From the NCBI RefSeq assembly GCF_018603905.1, contig NZ_JAHFZZ010000025.1, positions 62,001 through 126,000 on the forward strand: a DNA stretch of 64,000 nt, written 5' to 3'. Positions 32,167 to 41,585 of this stretch are shown in pieces (position 1 is the stretch's first letter; the number at the start of each line of letters is the position of its first letter). Below the pieces are notes generated by a model. The model had not been told where the DNA came from. It worked only from the letters and a program-made list of their open reading frames with translations, and ran no database searches. The stretch is from Nonomuraea sp. NEAU-A123. Its GTDB lineage: Bacteria > Actinomycetota > Actinomycetes > Streptosporangiales > Streptosporangiaceae. Both the position numbers and the translations under genes were made by a program.

Positions 32167-34356
32167 ATGTTCGGCGACGCGCTGCGCGAGTTCCGGGTAC
32201 GGGCACTGCTCACACAGGAGGAACTGGCCGCGCTGTCAGGCGTCAGCGAGCGGCAGATCCGTGAGATCGAGTCCGGCCGCGTCACGGTTCCCCGGGCCAG
32301 CACCGTCCGCGTGCTGGCCGAGACGCTGAAACTGTCCCCGGCGGACCGCACCGCCTTCCAGCTCGCCGCGCAACCGGACGCCGGTCATCCGCCGACGCCC
32401 GCGCAGTTACCCGGCGAAGTCGACGGCTTCACCGGCCGTGCCGCGGCGCTACGCGTCCTCGACGCGGCCACGGCCGCGGTGGTCACCATCTCCGGCCCGG
32501 CCGGCGTGGGCAAGACCTCGCTCGCCGTGCACTGGTCCCGCCTGGCCGCGCCGCGTTTTCCCGACGGCCAGCTCTACGTGGACCTGCGCGGCTTCTCGCA
32601 CCACACGACGGTCGATCCCGCCGAGGTGATCCGCGGATTCCTGGACGCGCTCGGGGTGCCGCCCGACCGCATCCCCTCCGGCTTCGACGCGCAGGCGGCG
32701 CTCTACCGCAGCCGGTCCGTCGGCCGCCGCCTGCTGGTCGTGCTCGACAACGCCCGCGACGCCGACCAGGTCCGGCCGCTGCTGCCCGGGGGCCCGGCCG
32801 CCCGTACGGTCGTCACCAGCCGCCGTCAGCTCACCGATCTGGTCGCGCAGACCGGCGCCGCCGCGCTGAGCCTGGACGTGCCGGAGGTCGACGAGGCGGT
32901 CGAACTGCTCAGCCACCGGCTGGGCCCGGGCACCGATCCCGCCAGCGTGGCGGCGATCGTGGCCGCGTGCGGACGGCTTCCGCTGGCGCTGGCGCTGGTC
33001 GGCGCGCGGGCGCGGCTGACCGGCTTCCCGCCCTCGGCGATCGCCGCCGAGCTGCGCCACCCGGGCGACCGGCTCGCGGCCCTGGAGATCGACGCCGTGT
33101 TCTCCTGGTCCTACGACGCGCTGAGCCCGGCCTCCGCCCGGCTGTTCCGGCTGCTCGGGCTCGCCACCAGCGCCGACATCGCGGTGACGGCGGTGGCCGC
33201 GCTGGCCGGACGGGCACTGTCCGAGGTCCGGCGGACGCTGGCCGAACTGACCCACGCCAGCCTGGTCACCGAGCACGCGCCCGGCCGCTACCGGACGCAC
33301 GACCTGCTGCACGCCTACGCCCGTGAACGTGCCATGGCCGAGGAGTCCGAGGCCGCGCGGCAGGCGGCGCTGACTCGGCTGCTCGACCACTACACGCACA
33401 CCGCGTACCACGCCGAACTGGTGCTGAACCCGGTGCGCGCACCCATCCCGATGACCCTCACCGCGCCCACGGACGGCGCCGAGCCGAAACGCGCGTTCGA
33501 CCTCCCCGCCGCCCTGGACTGGCTGAGAACCGAGCAGGCGGTCTTGCTCACCGCGCTGCGGCAGGCCGAGGAGGAGGGCATGCACCGGCACGCCTGGCAG
33601 TTGAGCTGGGCGCTGGACACGTTCCTGAACGACCAGCGACGCTGGCAGGACGAGGGCGCGGCGTGGGCGGTGGCACTGCGCGCGGCGACCGCCCTGACCG
33701 ACCGGCCCGCGGCGGCGCACGCGCACCGCTTCTTGAGCGCGGTGCACGGCCGCCTCGACCGGTTCGACGACGCGCACGCCCACATGCGGCAGGCGCTCGA
33801 CCTGAGCCTCGCCGCCGGACACCGGGCAGGCGAGGCGGAGAGCCGTTTCGTCCTCTCCTACGTCTATTGGTTGCAGGGCGACCGTGAGCAGGCGCTCGAC
33901 CAGGCCGAGCAGGCGTTGTCGCTCTTCACCGAGCTCGACGACCCGCTCTGGGCGGGCAAGGCCAGCCTCGCCGTGGGCTGGTACCTCTCCGAGATCGGCG
34001 CCTGCCAGGAGGCCCTGTCGTACCACGAACGAGCGCTCGACCTGCAACAACGAGCGGGCGACCTGGCCAACGAAGTGGTCACCTGGGACACACTGGGTGT
34101 GCTCCACCAGCGGCTGGGCGACCCGGAGTCGGCGATCAGGCACTACGAGAGCGGCCTCCGCCGGATCGGCACGATGGAGAGCCCGGGGTTGCGCGCCCAG
34201 CTGCTCGGGCATCTCGGCGACGTGAGCGAGGCCATCGGCGACTGGCAGACTGCCCGCGAACGCTGGCTGGAAGCGTACGAGATCCTCCGCGAGCTCGGCC
34301 ACCCCCAGGCGGGCGACCTGCGCCGCAAGCTTCAGTCACCCGGCCCGTCGTCGTAG
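32167..34356 (+). CDS. XRE/NB-ARC/TPR transcriptional regulator
   Basis: The 729-residue protein has an XRE HTH at residues 2-60 (FGDALREFRVRALLTQEELA, SERQIREIESGR). An NB-ARC STAND ATPase follows, with Walker A GPAGVGKTS at 110-118, Walker B RLLVVLDNA and the GLPL-like CGRLPLALALVGAR. A winged-helix region (YRTHDLLHAYARERA) and six or so TPR-like repeats make up the rest. It follows the AfsR/SARP-like STAND regulator plan but has an XRE rather than a BTAD domain. ATG 32167 has GGAAGGGGAT in front. No obvious target is adjacent other than the divergent nuclease operon. Confidence 0.9.
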   Translation: MFGDALREFRVRALLTQEELAALSGVSERQIREIESGRVTVPRASTVRVLAETLKLSPADRTAFQLAAQPDAGHPPTPAQLPGEVDGFTGRAAALRVLDAATAAVVTISGPAGVGKTSLAVHWSRLAAPRFPDGQLYVDLRGFSHHTTVDPAEVIRGFLDALGVPPDRIPSGFDAQAALYRSRSVGRRLLVVLDNARDADQVRPLLPGGPAARTVVTSRRQLTDLVAQTGAAALSLDVPEVDEAVELLSHRLGPGTDPASVAAIVAACGRLPLALALVGARARLTGFPPSAIAAELRHPGDRLAALEIDAVFSWSYDALSPASARLFRLLGLATSADIAVTAVAALAGRALSEVRRTLAELTHASLVTEHAPGRYRTHDLLHAYARERAMAEESEAARQAALTRLLDHYTHTAYHAELVLNPVRAPIPMTLTAPTDGAEPKRAFDLPAALDWLRTEQAVLLTALRQAEEEGMHRHAWQLSWALDTFLNDQRRWQDEGAAWAVALRAATALTDRPAAAHAHRFLSAVHGRLDRFDDAHAHMRQALDLSLAAGHRAGEAESRFVLSYVYWLQGDREQALDQAEQALSLFTELDDPLWAGKASLAVGWYLSEIGACQEALSYHERALDLQQRAGDLANEVVTWDTLGVLHQRLGDPESAIRHYESGLRRIGTMESPGLRAQLLGHLGDVSEAIGDWQTARERWLEAYEILRELGHPQAGDLRRKLQSPGPSS

Positions 34357-34357
34357 T

Positions 34358-34373
34358 CACCGGCCTGCCGGTG
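34358..34373. terminator. Short GC hairpin after NB-ARC regulator
   Basis: CACCGGCCTGCCGGTG lies immediately downstream of the stop codon. The stem is 6 bp and there is no T-run, so this is a weak call. Confidence 0.35.
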
Positions 34374-34495
34374 GTTTCGCCTTCTGCCGCAAAATCGTTG
34401 GCGTCGCCGTCCTCGAGCGGGCTAGCGTTGCTCCGTCATGCGCCAGAAGGACACGTCCTGTCTGCGCTTGTGAGTCAGCGGATTGGAGATGCGCC

Positions 34496-35221
34496 ATGGC
34501 TTCTCAGCTCGTCGCGCTCAGTTTCGATGCGAACGACCCCCTCCCTCTCGCGCGCTTCTGGGCCGGGGTCCTGGGCTGGGAGATGGCCGATGACTCTCAC
34601 GATGGCATCACGCTCCTGCCGAACGATGACACCGGGTTCCGGATCCGATTTCTGGCGACCCAGGAGAAGAAGACCGACCCGAACCAGACGCACTTCGATC
34701 TGACGAGCACGTCGCTCGAGGACCAGGAGCAGACGGTGGCGAGGGCGCTCGAACTCGGCGCCCAGCACATCGACGTCGGGCAACTCCCGGAAGAGGATCA
34801 TGTGGTGCTCGCCGACCCCGAAGGCAACGAGTTCTGCGTCATCGGGCCGGGCAACAACTTCCTCGCCGACTGCGGATTCATCGGCGCGCTCGCGTCCGAC
34901 GGTTCGCAGGAGGTCGGGTACTTCTGGAGCCAAGCACTGGGCTGGCCCTTGGTCTGGGACCAGGACCAAGAGACCGCGATCCGTTCGCCGCACGGCGGTC
35001 CGAAGATCACGTGGGGCGGTCCGCCCGTGAGGCCGAAGACCGGGAAGAACCGGATGCACTTCGACCTCGCTCCGCCCGCGCACAGCGATCAGCAAGCGGA
35101 GGTCGACCGTCTCGTCTCCCTCGGAGCGACCCGAATCGACACCGGCCAGCACGGGGTCGGTCAGGTTGTGATGGCCGATCCCGATGGCAATGAATTCTGT
35201 GTGCTGCCTTCAATAGCGTGA
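34496..35221 (+). CDS. VOC family protein with two glyoxalase-like domains
   Basis: The 241-residue protein consists of two vicinal-oxygen-chelate modules. Module 1 has LVALSFDANDPLPLARFWAG and VVLADPEGNEFCVI; module 2 has VGYFWSQALGWPLVWDQDQE and VVMADPDGNEFCVL. Each has the DPxGNEFCV strand with its Glu metal-ligand candidate, and RMHFDLAPP and QTHFDLTST supply His. Possible roles are glyoxalase-like detoxification or antibiotic binding. It seems to be a single-gene unit. Confidence 0.88.
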   Translation: MASQLVALSFDANDPLPLARFWAGVLGWEMADDSHDGITLLPNDDTGFRIRFLATQEKKTDPNQTHFDLTSTSLEDQEQTVARALELGAQHIDVGQLPEEDHVVLADPEGNEFCVIGPGNNFLADCGFIGALASDGSQEVGYFWSQALGWPLVWDQDQETAIRSPHGGPKITWGGPPVRPKTGKNRMHFDLAPPAHSDQQAEVDRLVSLGATRIDTGQHGVGQVVMADPDGNEFCVLPSIA

Positions 35222-35249
35222 CCAGGCCCGGGAGCGGGTCGACGGTGAG

Positions 35250-35438
35250 TCAGCGCAGGTCGGCGACTACATCGTTGGATTCACGGCTGCCGCTACCGGA
35301 ACCCGGGGTCCGTTGCCGCGGACCGCGCGCGAGAACGTAGACGAACAGGACCGCCATGAGCGCGATGCAGACCGCGACCAAGATCGTACCTCGCTGTCGT
35401 GGGTCTTGGATGGTCGGGTCGGGGGCTTCCGTACTCAT
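35250..35438 (-). CDS. Small single-span membrane protein
   Basis: The 62-residue protein has one hydrophobic segment (GTILVAVCIALMAVLFVYVLA) between a short acidic N-terminus and a basic Ser/Gly-rich C-terminus. AAGGAA precedes ATG 35438, supporting translation. It lies 72 bases downstream of a methyltransferase gene on the same strand. Function unknown. Confidence 0.6.
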   Translation of the reverse strand: MSTEAPDPTIQDPRQRGTILVAVCIALMAVLFVYVLARGPRQRTPGSGSGSRESNDVVADLR

Positions 35439-35510
35439 GGGATTCCTTTCAAGAAGGCAAGGGGAATCGGCGCCGGAGCGGCGGGGCTCTGGCGCTGTCG
35501 GATGGTGTGG

Positions 35511-36134
35511 TTACCGGCGTCGGGTGGCGCGCACGACGACATCCTGGAGCGGGACCGCCCGGCCCCCGTCGCCGGTGAGCGTGCGGAAATGCTCGTCCGC
35601 TGTGACGATCTCCCAGTCCATGCCGTCCATGCGCGCGGTGACGGCCGCGGAGGTGACCGACGCTTCAGCAAGAGGGTGGTGCCCGTGGCCGGTGGAGCCC
35701 GGGGTGTGCAGGTGCCCCACGATGAGCAGCGTGCCACCGGGAGCCACCCATCCGGCGATGCGGTGGTAGAAGTCCAGTTGAGGCATCGCCGGGTGGGCGT
35801 AGTGGGTCATGACCAGGTCAAACCGCTCGTCCGGGCGCCAGACACTCAGGTCCGCCTCGACCCACCGCAAGCGCTCGGACGCCCCGCTCGTCGCCGCGCG
35901 CTCGGCAGCGCGAGCGAGGGCCTCGGAGGAGATGTCGGCGGCGGTGACGTGCCAGCCGTGGGAGGCGAGCCAGATCGCCTCGGCACCGCCGCCGCACCCC
36001 GCGTCCAGTGCTGTGCCCGGTGTCAGGCCGCTGGTCTCACGAGCGAGGTACGGGTTCGGCGGGTTGCCGCCCATGGAGCCGGGGCCCTGTTGCCAGTGCC
36101 GCTCCCAGAAGTCCTTGTCGAATCCGTGCGTCAT
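35511..36134 (-). CDS. Class I SAM-dependent methyltransferase
   Basis: The 207-residue protein opens MTHGFDKDFWERHWQQGPGS, the usual start of a small actinobacterial methyltransferase group. Motif I is TALDAGCGGGAEAIWLASHG, the acidic loop is VTAADISSEALARA, and the later motifs are FDLVMTHYAHP and APGGTLLIVGHLH. The start at 36134 has a GAGGGGGA site. It is divergent from an XRE-cupin regulator across a TTGCC-N4-GGCAA palindrome, which suggests direct control. The substrate is unknown. Confidence 0.88.
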   Translation of the reverse strand: MTHGFDKDFWERHWQQGPGSMGGNPPNPYLARETSGLTPGTALDAGCGGGAEAIWLASHGWHVTAADISSEALARAAERAATSGASERLRWVEADLSVWRPDERFDLVMTHYAHPAMPQLDFYHRIAGWVAPGGTLLIVGHLHTPGSTGHGHHPLAEASVTSAAVTARMDGMDWEIVTADEHFRTLTGDGGRAVPLQDVVVRATRRR

Positions 36135-36203
36135 AGGTCGTCCCCCTCGTTCGCGGTGCGTTCGTTCATGCTGCTGATAGAGGAGGCGGATGCGCAAACG
36201 TTG

Positions 36204-36217
36204 TTGCCGAATGGCAA
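36204..36217. promoter_or_regulatory. TTGCCGAATGGCAA palindrome between methyltransferase and XRE-cupin gene
   Basis: A perfect 5-bp inverted repeat with a 4-base spacer lies 10 bases before the regulator start and 70 bases before the divergent methyltransferase. It is a candidate autoregulatory operator. Confidence 0.55.
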
Positions 36218-36226
36218 AATGGCGGG

Positions 36227-36823
36227 GTGGATGAAGCCATAAACCGCACTCTTGACGCTGTCGGCCCGAGGTTGAAACGCCTTCGGCTGCATCGCGACGT
36301 CACGCTCGCCGACCTCGCGGCGGAGACCGGCATCTCCGTCAGCACCTTGTCCCGGCTCGAGGCGGGCCTGCGCCGTCCCACGCTCGAGCAGTTGCTGCCG
36401 CTCGCCCGCGTCTACGGGGTCACCATCGACGAGCTCGTCGACGCGCCGCCGACCGGCGACCCCCGCGTCAATCTGCGTCCCATCCCCTGCGGCGACGGCT
36501 CGGTCATCCTGCCGCTGACCCGGAGGCCCGGAGGGATCCAGGCCTACAAGTTCGTCCTCCCGACCGGAAGCGACGACGCCGAACCCGACCTGCGCACCCA
36601 CGAGGGCTACGACTGGGCCTATGTCCTCAACGGAACGCTCCGCCTCGTACTCGGCGAACACGACCTCATCCTCAAGCCCGGGGAGGCCGCGGAGTTCGAC
36701 ACGCGTACCCCGCACTGGTTCGGGGCCACCAGCGCCGGCCCCGTCGAGTTCCTGAGTCTCATCGGGAAACAAGGCGAACGCGCGCACGTCCGTGCGGCGC
36801 CGAGACCTGGGCCGGCCGAATAG
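36227..36823 (+). CDS. XRE-cupin transcriptional regulator
   Basis: The 198-residue protein has an N-terminal XRE HTH (RLKRLRLHRDVTLADLAAET, then SVSTLSRLEAGLRRPTLEQL) and a C-terminal cupin (THEGYDWAYVLNGTLRLVLG, EHDLILKPGEAAEFDTRTPH). It is a common small-ligand sensor of the type that represses an adjacent divergent gene. The GTG at 36227 directly follows the palindromic element, leaving little room for a leader. Confidence 0.9.
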   Translation: MDEAINRTLDAVGPRLKRLRLHRDVTLADLAAETGISVSTLSRLEAGLRRPTLEQLLPLARVYGVTIDELVDAPPTGDPRVNLRPIPCGDGSVILPLTRRPGGIQAYKFVLPTGSDDAEPDLRTHEGYDWAYVLNGTLRLVLGEHDLILKPGEAAEFDTRTPHWFGATSAGPVEFLSLIGKQGERAHVRAAPRPGPAE

Positions 36824-36835
36824 GAAAAGATCCGC

Positions 36836-37777
36836 CTAGCTGATCGGGACGGTGAGGCGACGCCTGGTGGGTGGTGGCTCCTTGCGTTCGCCGAGGAGGG
36901 TCATGAGCTGGTCCATGGCCACCTCGCCGAGCCTTTCGCCGTCCACGTCGATCGAGGGGACGTCGCCCAGGCCGAGGCTCTCGACGACCATGCGCTCCGA
37001 GCTGACTACGACGTCGCGGATTCCGCGGCTGAGCAGGGCGAACATGAGGCCAAGGCCGATCGAGGTCGCATAGGGGACCACGGCGGTGGCGCGGGCGGCC
37101 ACCACGGCCTCCGCCGTCCCCACGCCGGCGGCGAACGTCGAGGGGTAGGGGCCGAGCATGGTCAGCGTCGCGCCGCTCGACTCGGCCGCGGCGCGGATGG
37201 CCGCCTGGCGCTGGCGGTCCTGCCAGGAGCCCGCGGGGCCGCCGATGTAGACGATGCGCTCGTGGCCCTTCTCGACGTACCAGGTGACGAGCGCGCCGAA
37301 GGCGGTGGCCGTGTCGGCGACCGCCGAGGTCATGCCCTCGATCTCGCGGTCGATGAGCACGGTCGGCTTGTACGACGCGGCGGCGCGGACGATCTCGTCC
37401 GAACCTCGGGGCGCGGTGAGCAGGAAGCCGTCGACCTGGTGCGCGAGATGCTCGACCGCGGCGAGCTGAACCGCGTGCTCCAGAGAGTGCACCGCGATGG
37501 TCAGCTGCATGCCCGAGTCGGCCGCGCGCGCCTGGGCGCCGCCGATGATCGGAGTGAAGAAGGTATTGTCGAGCGTGGGCACCACGACCGCGACCACCCC
37601 GGTCTTCCCACGGGCCAGTTGGGTGGCCGCCCGGTTGGGGACGAATCCGAGCTGCTCAGCGGCCGCGCGGACGCGAGCCACCGTTTCCGGGGCGGCCAGG
37701 TCAGGCCGGCCCAGGGCACGGGAGGCCGTCGCCTTGGACACCCCGGCCAGCGCGGCGACGTCCGCGAGTGTCGGCAC
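36836..37777 (-). CDS. LacI family transcriptional regulator
   Basis: The 313-residue protein has an N-terminal LacI HTH (VPTLADVAALAGVSKATASR with hinge ERVRAAAEQLGFVPN-type helix NRAATQLARGKTG) and a periplasmic-binding-type sugar or nucleoside sensor domain (VVVPTLDNTFFTPII, YIGGPAGSWQDRQRQAAI). The GTG at 37777 has a strong AAGGAGG site at the right distance. It is divergent from the ABC importer/deaminase operon, and two AACCGGTT palindromes lie between them. It is most likely that operon's repressor. Confidence 0.92.
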   Translation of the reverse strand: MPTLADVAALAGVSKATASRALGRPDLAAPETVARVRAAAEQLGFVPNRAATQLARGKTGVVAVVVPTLDNTFFTPIIGGAQARAADSGMQLTIAVHSLEHAVQLAAVEHLAHQVDGFLLTAPRGSDEIVRAAASYKPTVLIDREIEGMTSAVADTATAFGALVTWYVEKGHERIVYIGGPAGSWQDRQRQAAIRAAAESSGATLTMLGPYPSTFAAGVGTAEAVVAARATAVVPYATSIGLGLMFALLSRGIRDVVVSSERMVVESLGLGDVPSIDVDGERLGEVAMDQLMTLLGERKEPPPTRRRLTVPIS

Positions 37778-37858
37778 TGATCCTCCTTGAGTCGTCGTTA
37801 CACGGAATTCACACAGGGGTTTGTGCGCGGGGCCGCTCATAATCTATGGTCAGGCTTC

Positions 37859-38737
37859 ATGGAACCGGTTCCGCAACCGGTTCCACACAAGCGTACGCCA
37901 CTGAGAAAGGACGCCGACATCTCCCGCAAATCGGCCTTTCTACTGGTGCCTGGTCTCGTCCTTCTCGTGGCAGGTTTCCTCATCCCCTCCGCCGCGATGC
38001 TCTTCGCGCCGCCGGACGTGCCGACCAGCAAGATCTTCGCACGCCTGGGCGAGATGCTCACGGACTCCTACGACCTGGAGGTGATCGGGCGCACGGTCGG
38101 GCTGGCCCTGGCTGTCACGATCATCTGCGTCGTCCTCGGCTTTCCCATCGCCTACTGGCTCGCCCGCTCGCCGTCACGCTGGAGCGGGGTCTTCCTGGCA
38201 GTGGCGATCTTCCCATTGATGCTGAGCAACGTGGTGCGGACGTTCGGCTGGCTGGTGATCCTCGGCTCCAAGGGGGCGCTCGGCCAGTTGCTCGTTCAGC
38301 TCGGCATCGTCGACGTGGCGCCGCAGCTGCTCTACACCAAGCTGGCGATCGTCCTGGGTCTCACCCAGCTGTTCCTGCCGCTGGCGATCATCTCCTGCTA
38401 CTCGGCCGTCGCCCAGGTCGATCCCGGCCTGGACGACGCCTCGCGCGGGCTCGGCGGGAGCAGGATCCGCACGATGTGGAACATCGTCATCCCGCTGACC
38501 ATGCCGGGCATCGTGGTGGCCGCCACCCTGGTCTTCGCGGGGTCCGTCACCGCCTACACCACGCCTTATCTGCTCGGCGGGTCCAGTCAGCGGATGCTCT
38601 CCACGCAGCTCTTCAACTACGCCAGCACCACGGTCGACTGGGCCTCCGCCTCGGCGACGGCGCTCATCATGACGGTCCTGGTCTTCCTGGTCTCCGGGCT
38701 GTCCTCGCTGATCGGGCGGAAGGGGGCCACCTCATGA
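37859..38737 (+). CDS. ABC transporter permease (PotB-like)
   Basis: An inner-membrane permease with about six helices: SAFLLVPGLVLLVAGFLIPS, IGRTVGLALAVTIICVVLGF, FLAVAIFPLMLSNVVRTFGW. The EAA-type loop ASRGLGGSRIRTMWNIVIPL contacts the ATPase. It resembles spermidine/putrescine or ferric permeases. ATG 37859 gives 292 residues but makes the operators coding. A good AAAGGA site precedes ATC 37919 (MSRKSAFLL-like start), which may be the true start. It is the first gene of a five-gene operon, and ATGA overlaps the next. Confidence 0.9.
   Translation: MEPVPQPVPHKRTPLRKDADISRKSAFLLVPGLVLLVAGFLIPSAAMLFAPPDVPTSKIFARLGEMLTDSYDLEVIGRTVGLALAVTIICVVLGFPIAYWLARSPSRWSGVFLAVAIFPLMLSNVVRTFGWLVILGSKGALGQLLVQLGIVDVAPQLLYTKLAIVLGLTQLFLPLAIISCYSAVAQVDPGLDDASRGLGGSRIRTMWNIVIPLTMPGIVVAATLVFAGSVTAYTTPYLLGGSSQRMLSTQLFNYASTTVDWASASATALIMTVLVFLVSGLSSLIGRKGATS
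37861..37884. promoter_or_regulatory. Tandem AACCGGTT operators for the LacI regulator
   Basis: GGAACCGGTTCC at 37861-37872 is a perfect 12-bp palindrome, and GCAACCGGTTCC follows directly at 37873-37884. The central CG with AACCGGTT is typical of LacI-family sites. They lie 35 bases before the likely permease start at 37919. Confidence 0.75.
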
Positions 38738-39521
38738 AGCGGCCGATCACAGCGGCGCTCGCGGTCATCGGCTACGTCATCATGATCGTGCCGATCATCT
38801 TCGTGGTCGCCACCGCCTTCACGGCGGGAAGCACCCTGAGGTTCCCGCCCGACGGGATCTCGCTGCGCTGGTTCGACGAGGCGCTCGGCTACGAGCCGTT
38901 CATCGAGGCCGCGATCTCCAGCCTGGAGCTCGCCGTGCTCGCCACCGCGCTCGCGCTGCTGCTCGGCGTGCCCGTCACGCTGGCCATCCACCGGGGCAAG
39001 CTGCCTGGCAAGGGCCTGGTCGAGGGGTTGTTCCTGTCGCCGCTCATCGTCCCTGAGCTGGTCGTCGGCCTCGCGCTGTTCCAGCAGCTGATGGTCGGCC
39101 TGGGCCTGGACAACTTCAGCACCCTGCTGGTCGGGCACACGGCGCTGATGCTGCCTTACGCGGTACGCGTGACCGGCGCCTCGCTCGCGCTGGCCGACCC
39201 CGTGCTGGAGGAGGCCGCCCGGGGTCTCGGTGCCTCGCCGCTGCGCGCGTTCTTCAACGTGACGTTGCCCGTCCTGCGTCCGGGAATCTTCTCTGCCGGG
39301 CTGCTCAGCATGGTCACGTCCGTCAACAACGTGCCGCTGTCGCTCCTGCTGCAGGGCCGCGACTTCCGGACGCTGCCGGTGACGATGCTCGACTACGTAC
39401 AGCAGTCCTATGACCCGATGGTCGCCGCCGCTTCCACCCTCATCCTGGCCGCCACCGTGGTCATCGCGGTGATCGCCGAGCGCACGGTCGGATTCGCCAA
39501 GATCTTCGGAGGGATCAACCA

Positions 39522-39525
<4 letters not shown>
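38734..39525 (+). CDS. ABC transporter permease (PotC-like)
   Basis: The 263-residue second permease has helices at AALAVIGYVIMIVPIIFVVA, LAVLATALALLLGVPVTLAI, LFLSPLIVPELVVGLALF and a C-terminal pair ending VIAVIAERTVGFAK. Its EAA loop is EAARGLGASPLRAFFNVTLP. Its start overlaps the upstream stop (ATGA) and its stop overlaps the ATPase start, so the subunits are translationally coupled. It pairs with the first permease to form the membrane channel. Confidence 0.92.
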
Positions 39526-40499
<974 letters not shown>

Positions 40500-40532
40500 A
40501 TCCCGCTGAATTCCGCTGAAAGAAGGAACCCC

Positions 40533-41585
40533 ATGCCCACGCGCCGTGCCGTACTGGCCGCTGCCCTGACAGTGCTCGCCGCAGCCGGATGCTCCGGCTC
40601 CGGTTCCGGTGAGAAGCAGGCCGATCAGCAGACCATCGTCGTCAGCACCTTCCCCTTCGGGGTGAAGGAGTTCGAGCAGGCGGTCGTCGCTCCGTTCACC
40701 AAGCAGACGGGAATCAAGGTCGAGCTGGACACCGGGTCCAACGCCGACCGGCTGTCGAAGCTGAAGCTCACCAAGGGCAAGCCGGAGGCGGACGTGGTGC
40801 TGATCTCCGACTACTTCGCCGCGCTCGGGCAGAAGGACGGCCTCTTCCAGAAGGTCGACGTGCCCAACATCAAGGAGCTCGCGCCGTTCGCGACCGAGGG
40901 CACCTACGAGGGGCCGGCCTACACGCACCAGCTCAACGGGATCATCTACAACACCGGCAAGCTCAGTCAGAAGCAGGCCGCCGACTGGGCGCTGTTCGCG
41001 AACGCGGCGAACAAGGGAAAGGTCGCGCTTCCCGATATTTCGGTGACCGCCGGACAACTCATGGTCTCGGGGGTGGGTGAGTCGTACGGCAAGGGCCCCT
41101 ATGACATCGACACCTCGTTGAAGACCCTGGCCGGTTGGGCGCCGAACGTCCTGCAGTTCTACACCTCCTCGACCGAGGTCACGAACCTGCTGAACCAAGG
41201 CGAGATCGTCGCTGCCGACGCGCTGAGCGGCTTCGCCACCAAGCTCGTCACCTCGGGCGAGCCGATCGCCTGGACGGCTCCCGCCAAGGGCCGCTACATG
41301 GCCACCAACCGGGCGATGATCCCCAAGGGCGCGCAGAACCAACAGGGAGCGGCGAAGTTCATCGACTACATGCTGTCGGCCGAGGCGCAGAGCGCCATGG
41401 CGAAGGCCGTCGGTGACCTGCCCACGAACCTGAAGGCCGAGATCCCGGCCGACATCGCCAAGGTGACGGGCGAGGCGGCGAAGGACCCCGTGGCCGCCGG
41501 GTTCAAGACCCTCGACCCCGCCCAGCTCGTCGACACCCGCACCACCTGGGTCGACCGCTTCACCCGCGAGGTGGCCGGCAAGTGA
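40533..41585 (+). CDS. ABC transporter substrate-binding lipoprotein
   Basis: The 350-residue protein has a lipoprotein signal ending in lipobox LAAAGC (Cys about residue 20). The mature part follows the PotD/ferric-binding plan: TIVVSTFPFGVKEFEQAVVA, ADVVLISDYFAALGQKDGLF, ATNRAMIPKGAQNQQGAAKF. The membrane-anchored protein would capture the solute outside the cell. The next gene encodes an adenosine-deaminase-like enzyme, so a purine-like or aminated solute is plausible. GAAAGAAGGAA precedes the start. Confidence 0.9.
   Translation: MPTRRAVLAAALTVLAAAGCSGSGSGEKQADQQTIVVSTFPFGVKEFEQAVVAPFTKQTGIKVELDTGSNADRLSKLKLTKGKPEADVVLISDYFAALGQKDGLFQKVDVPNIKELAPFATEGTYEGPAYTHQLNGIIYNTGKLSQKQAADWALFANAANKGKVALPDISVTAGQLMVSGVGESYGKGPYDIDTSLKTLAGWAPNVLQFYTSSTEVTNLLNQGEIVAADALSGFATKLVTSGEPIAWTAPAKGRYMATNRAMIPKGAQNQQGAAKFIDYMLSAEAQSAMAKAVGDLPTNLKAEIPADIAKVTGEAAKDPVAAGFKTLDPAQLVDTRTTWVDRFTREVAGK

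Noticed and set aside
32449..34302. 617-codon minus-strand open frame opposite the NB-ARC regulator
   Set aside because: Translation has no family features while the plus strand has a complete HTH, Walker and TPR order.
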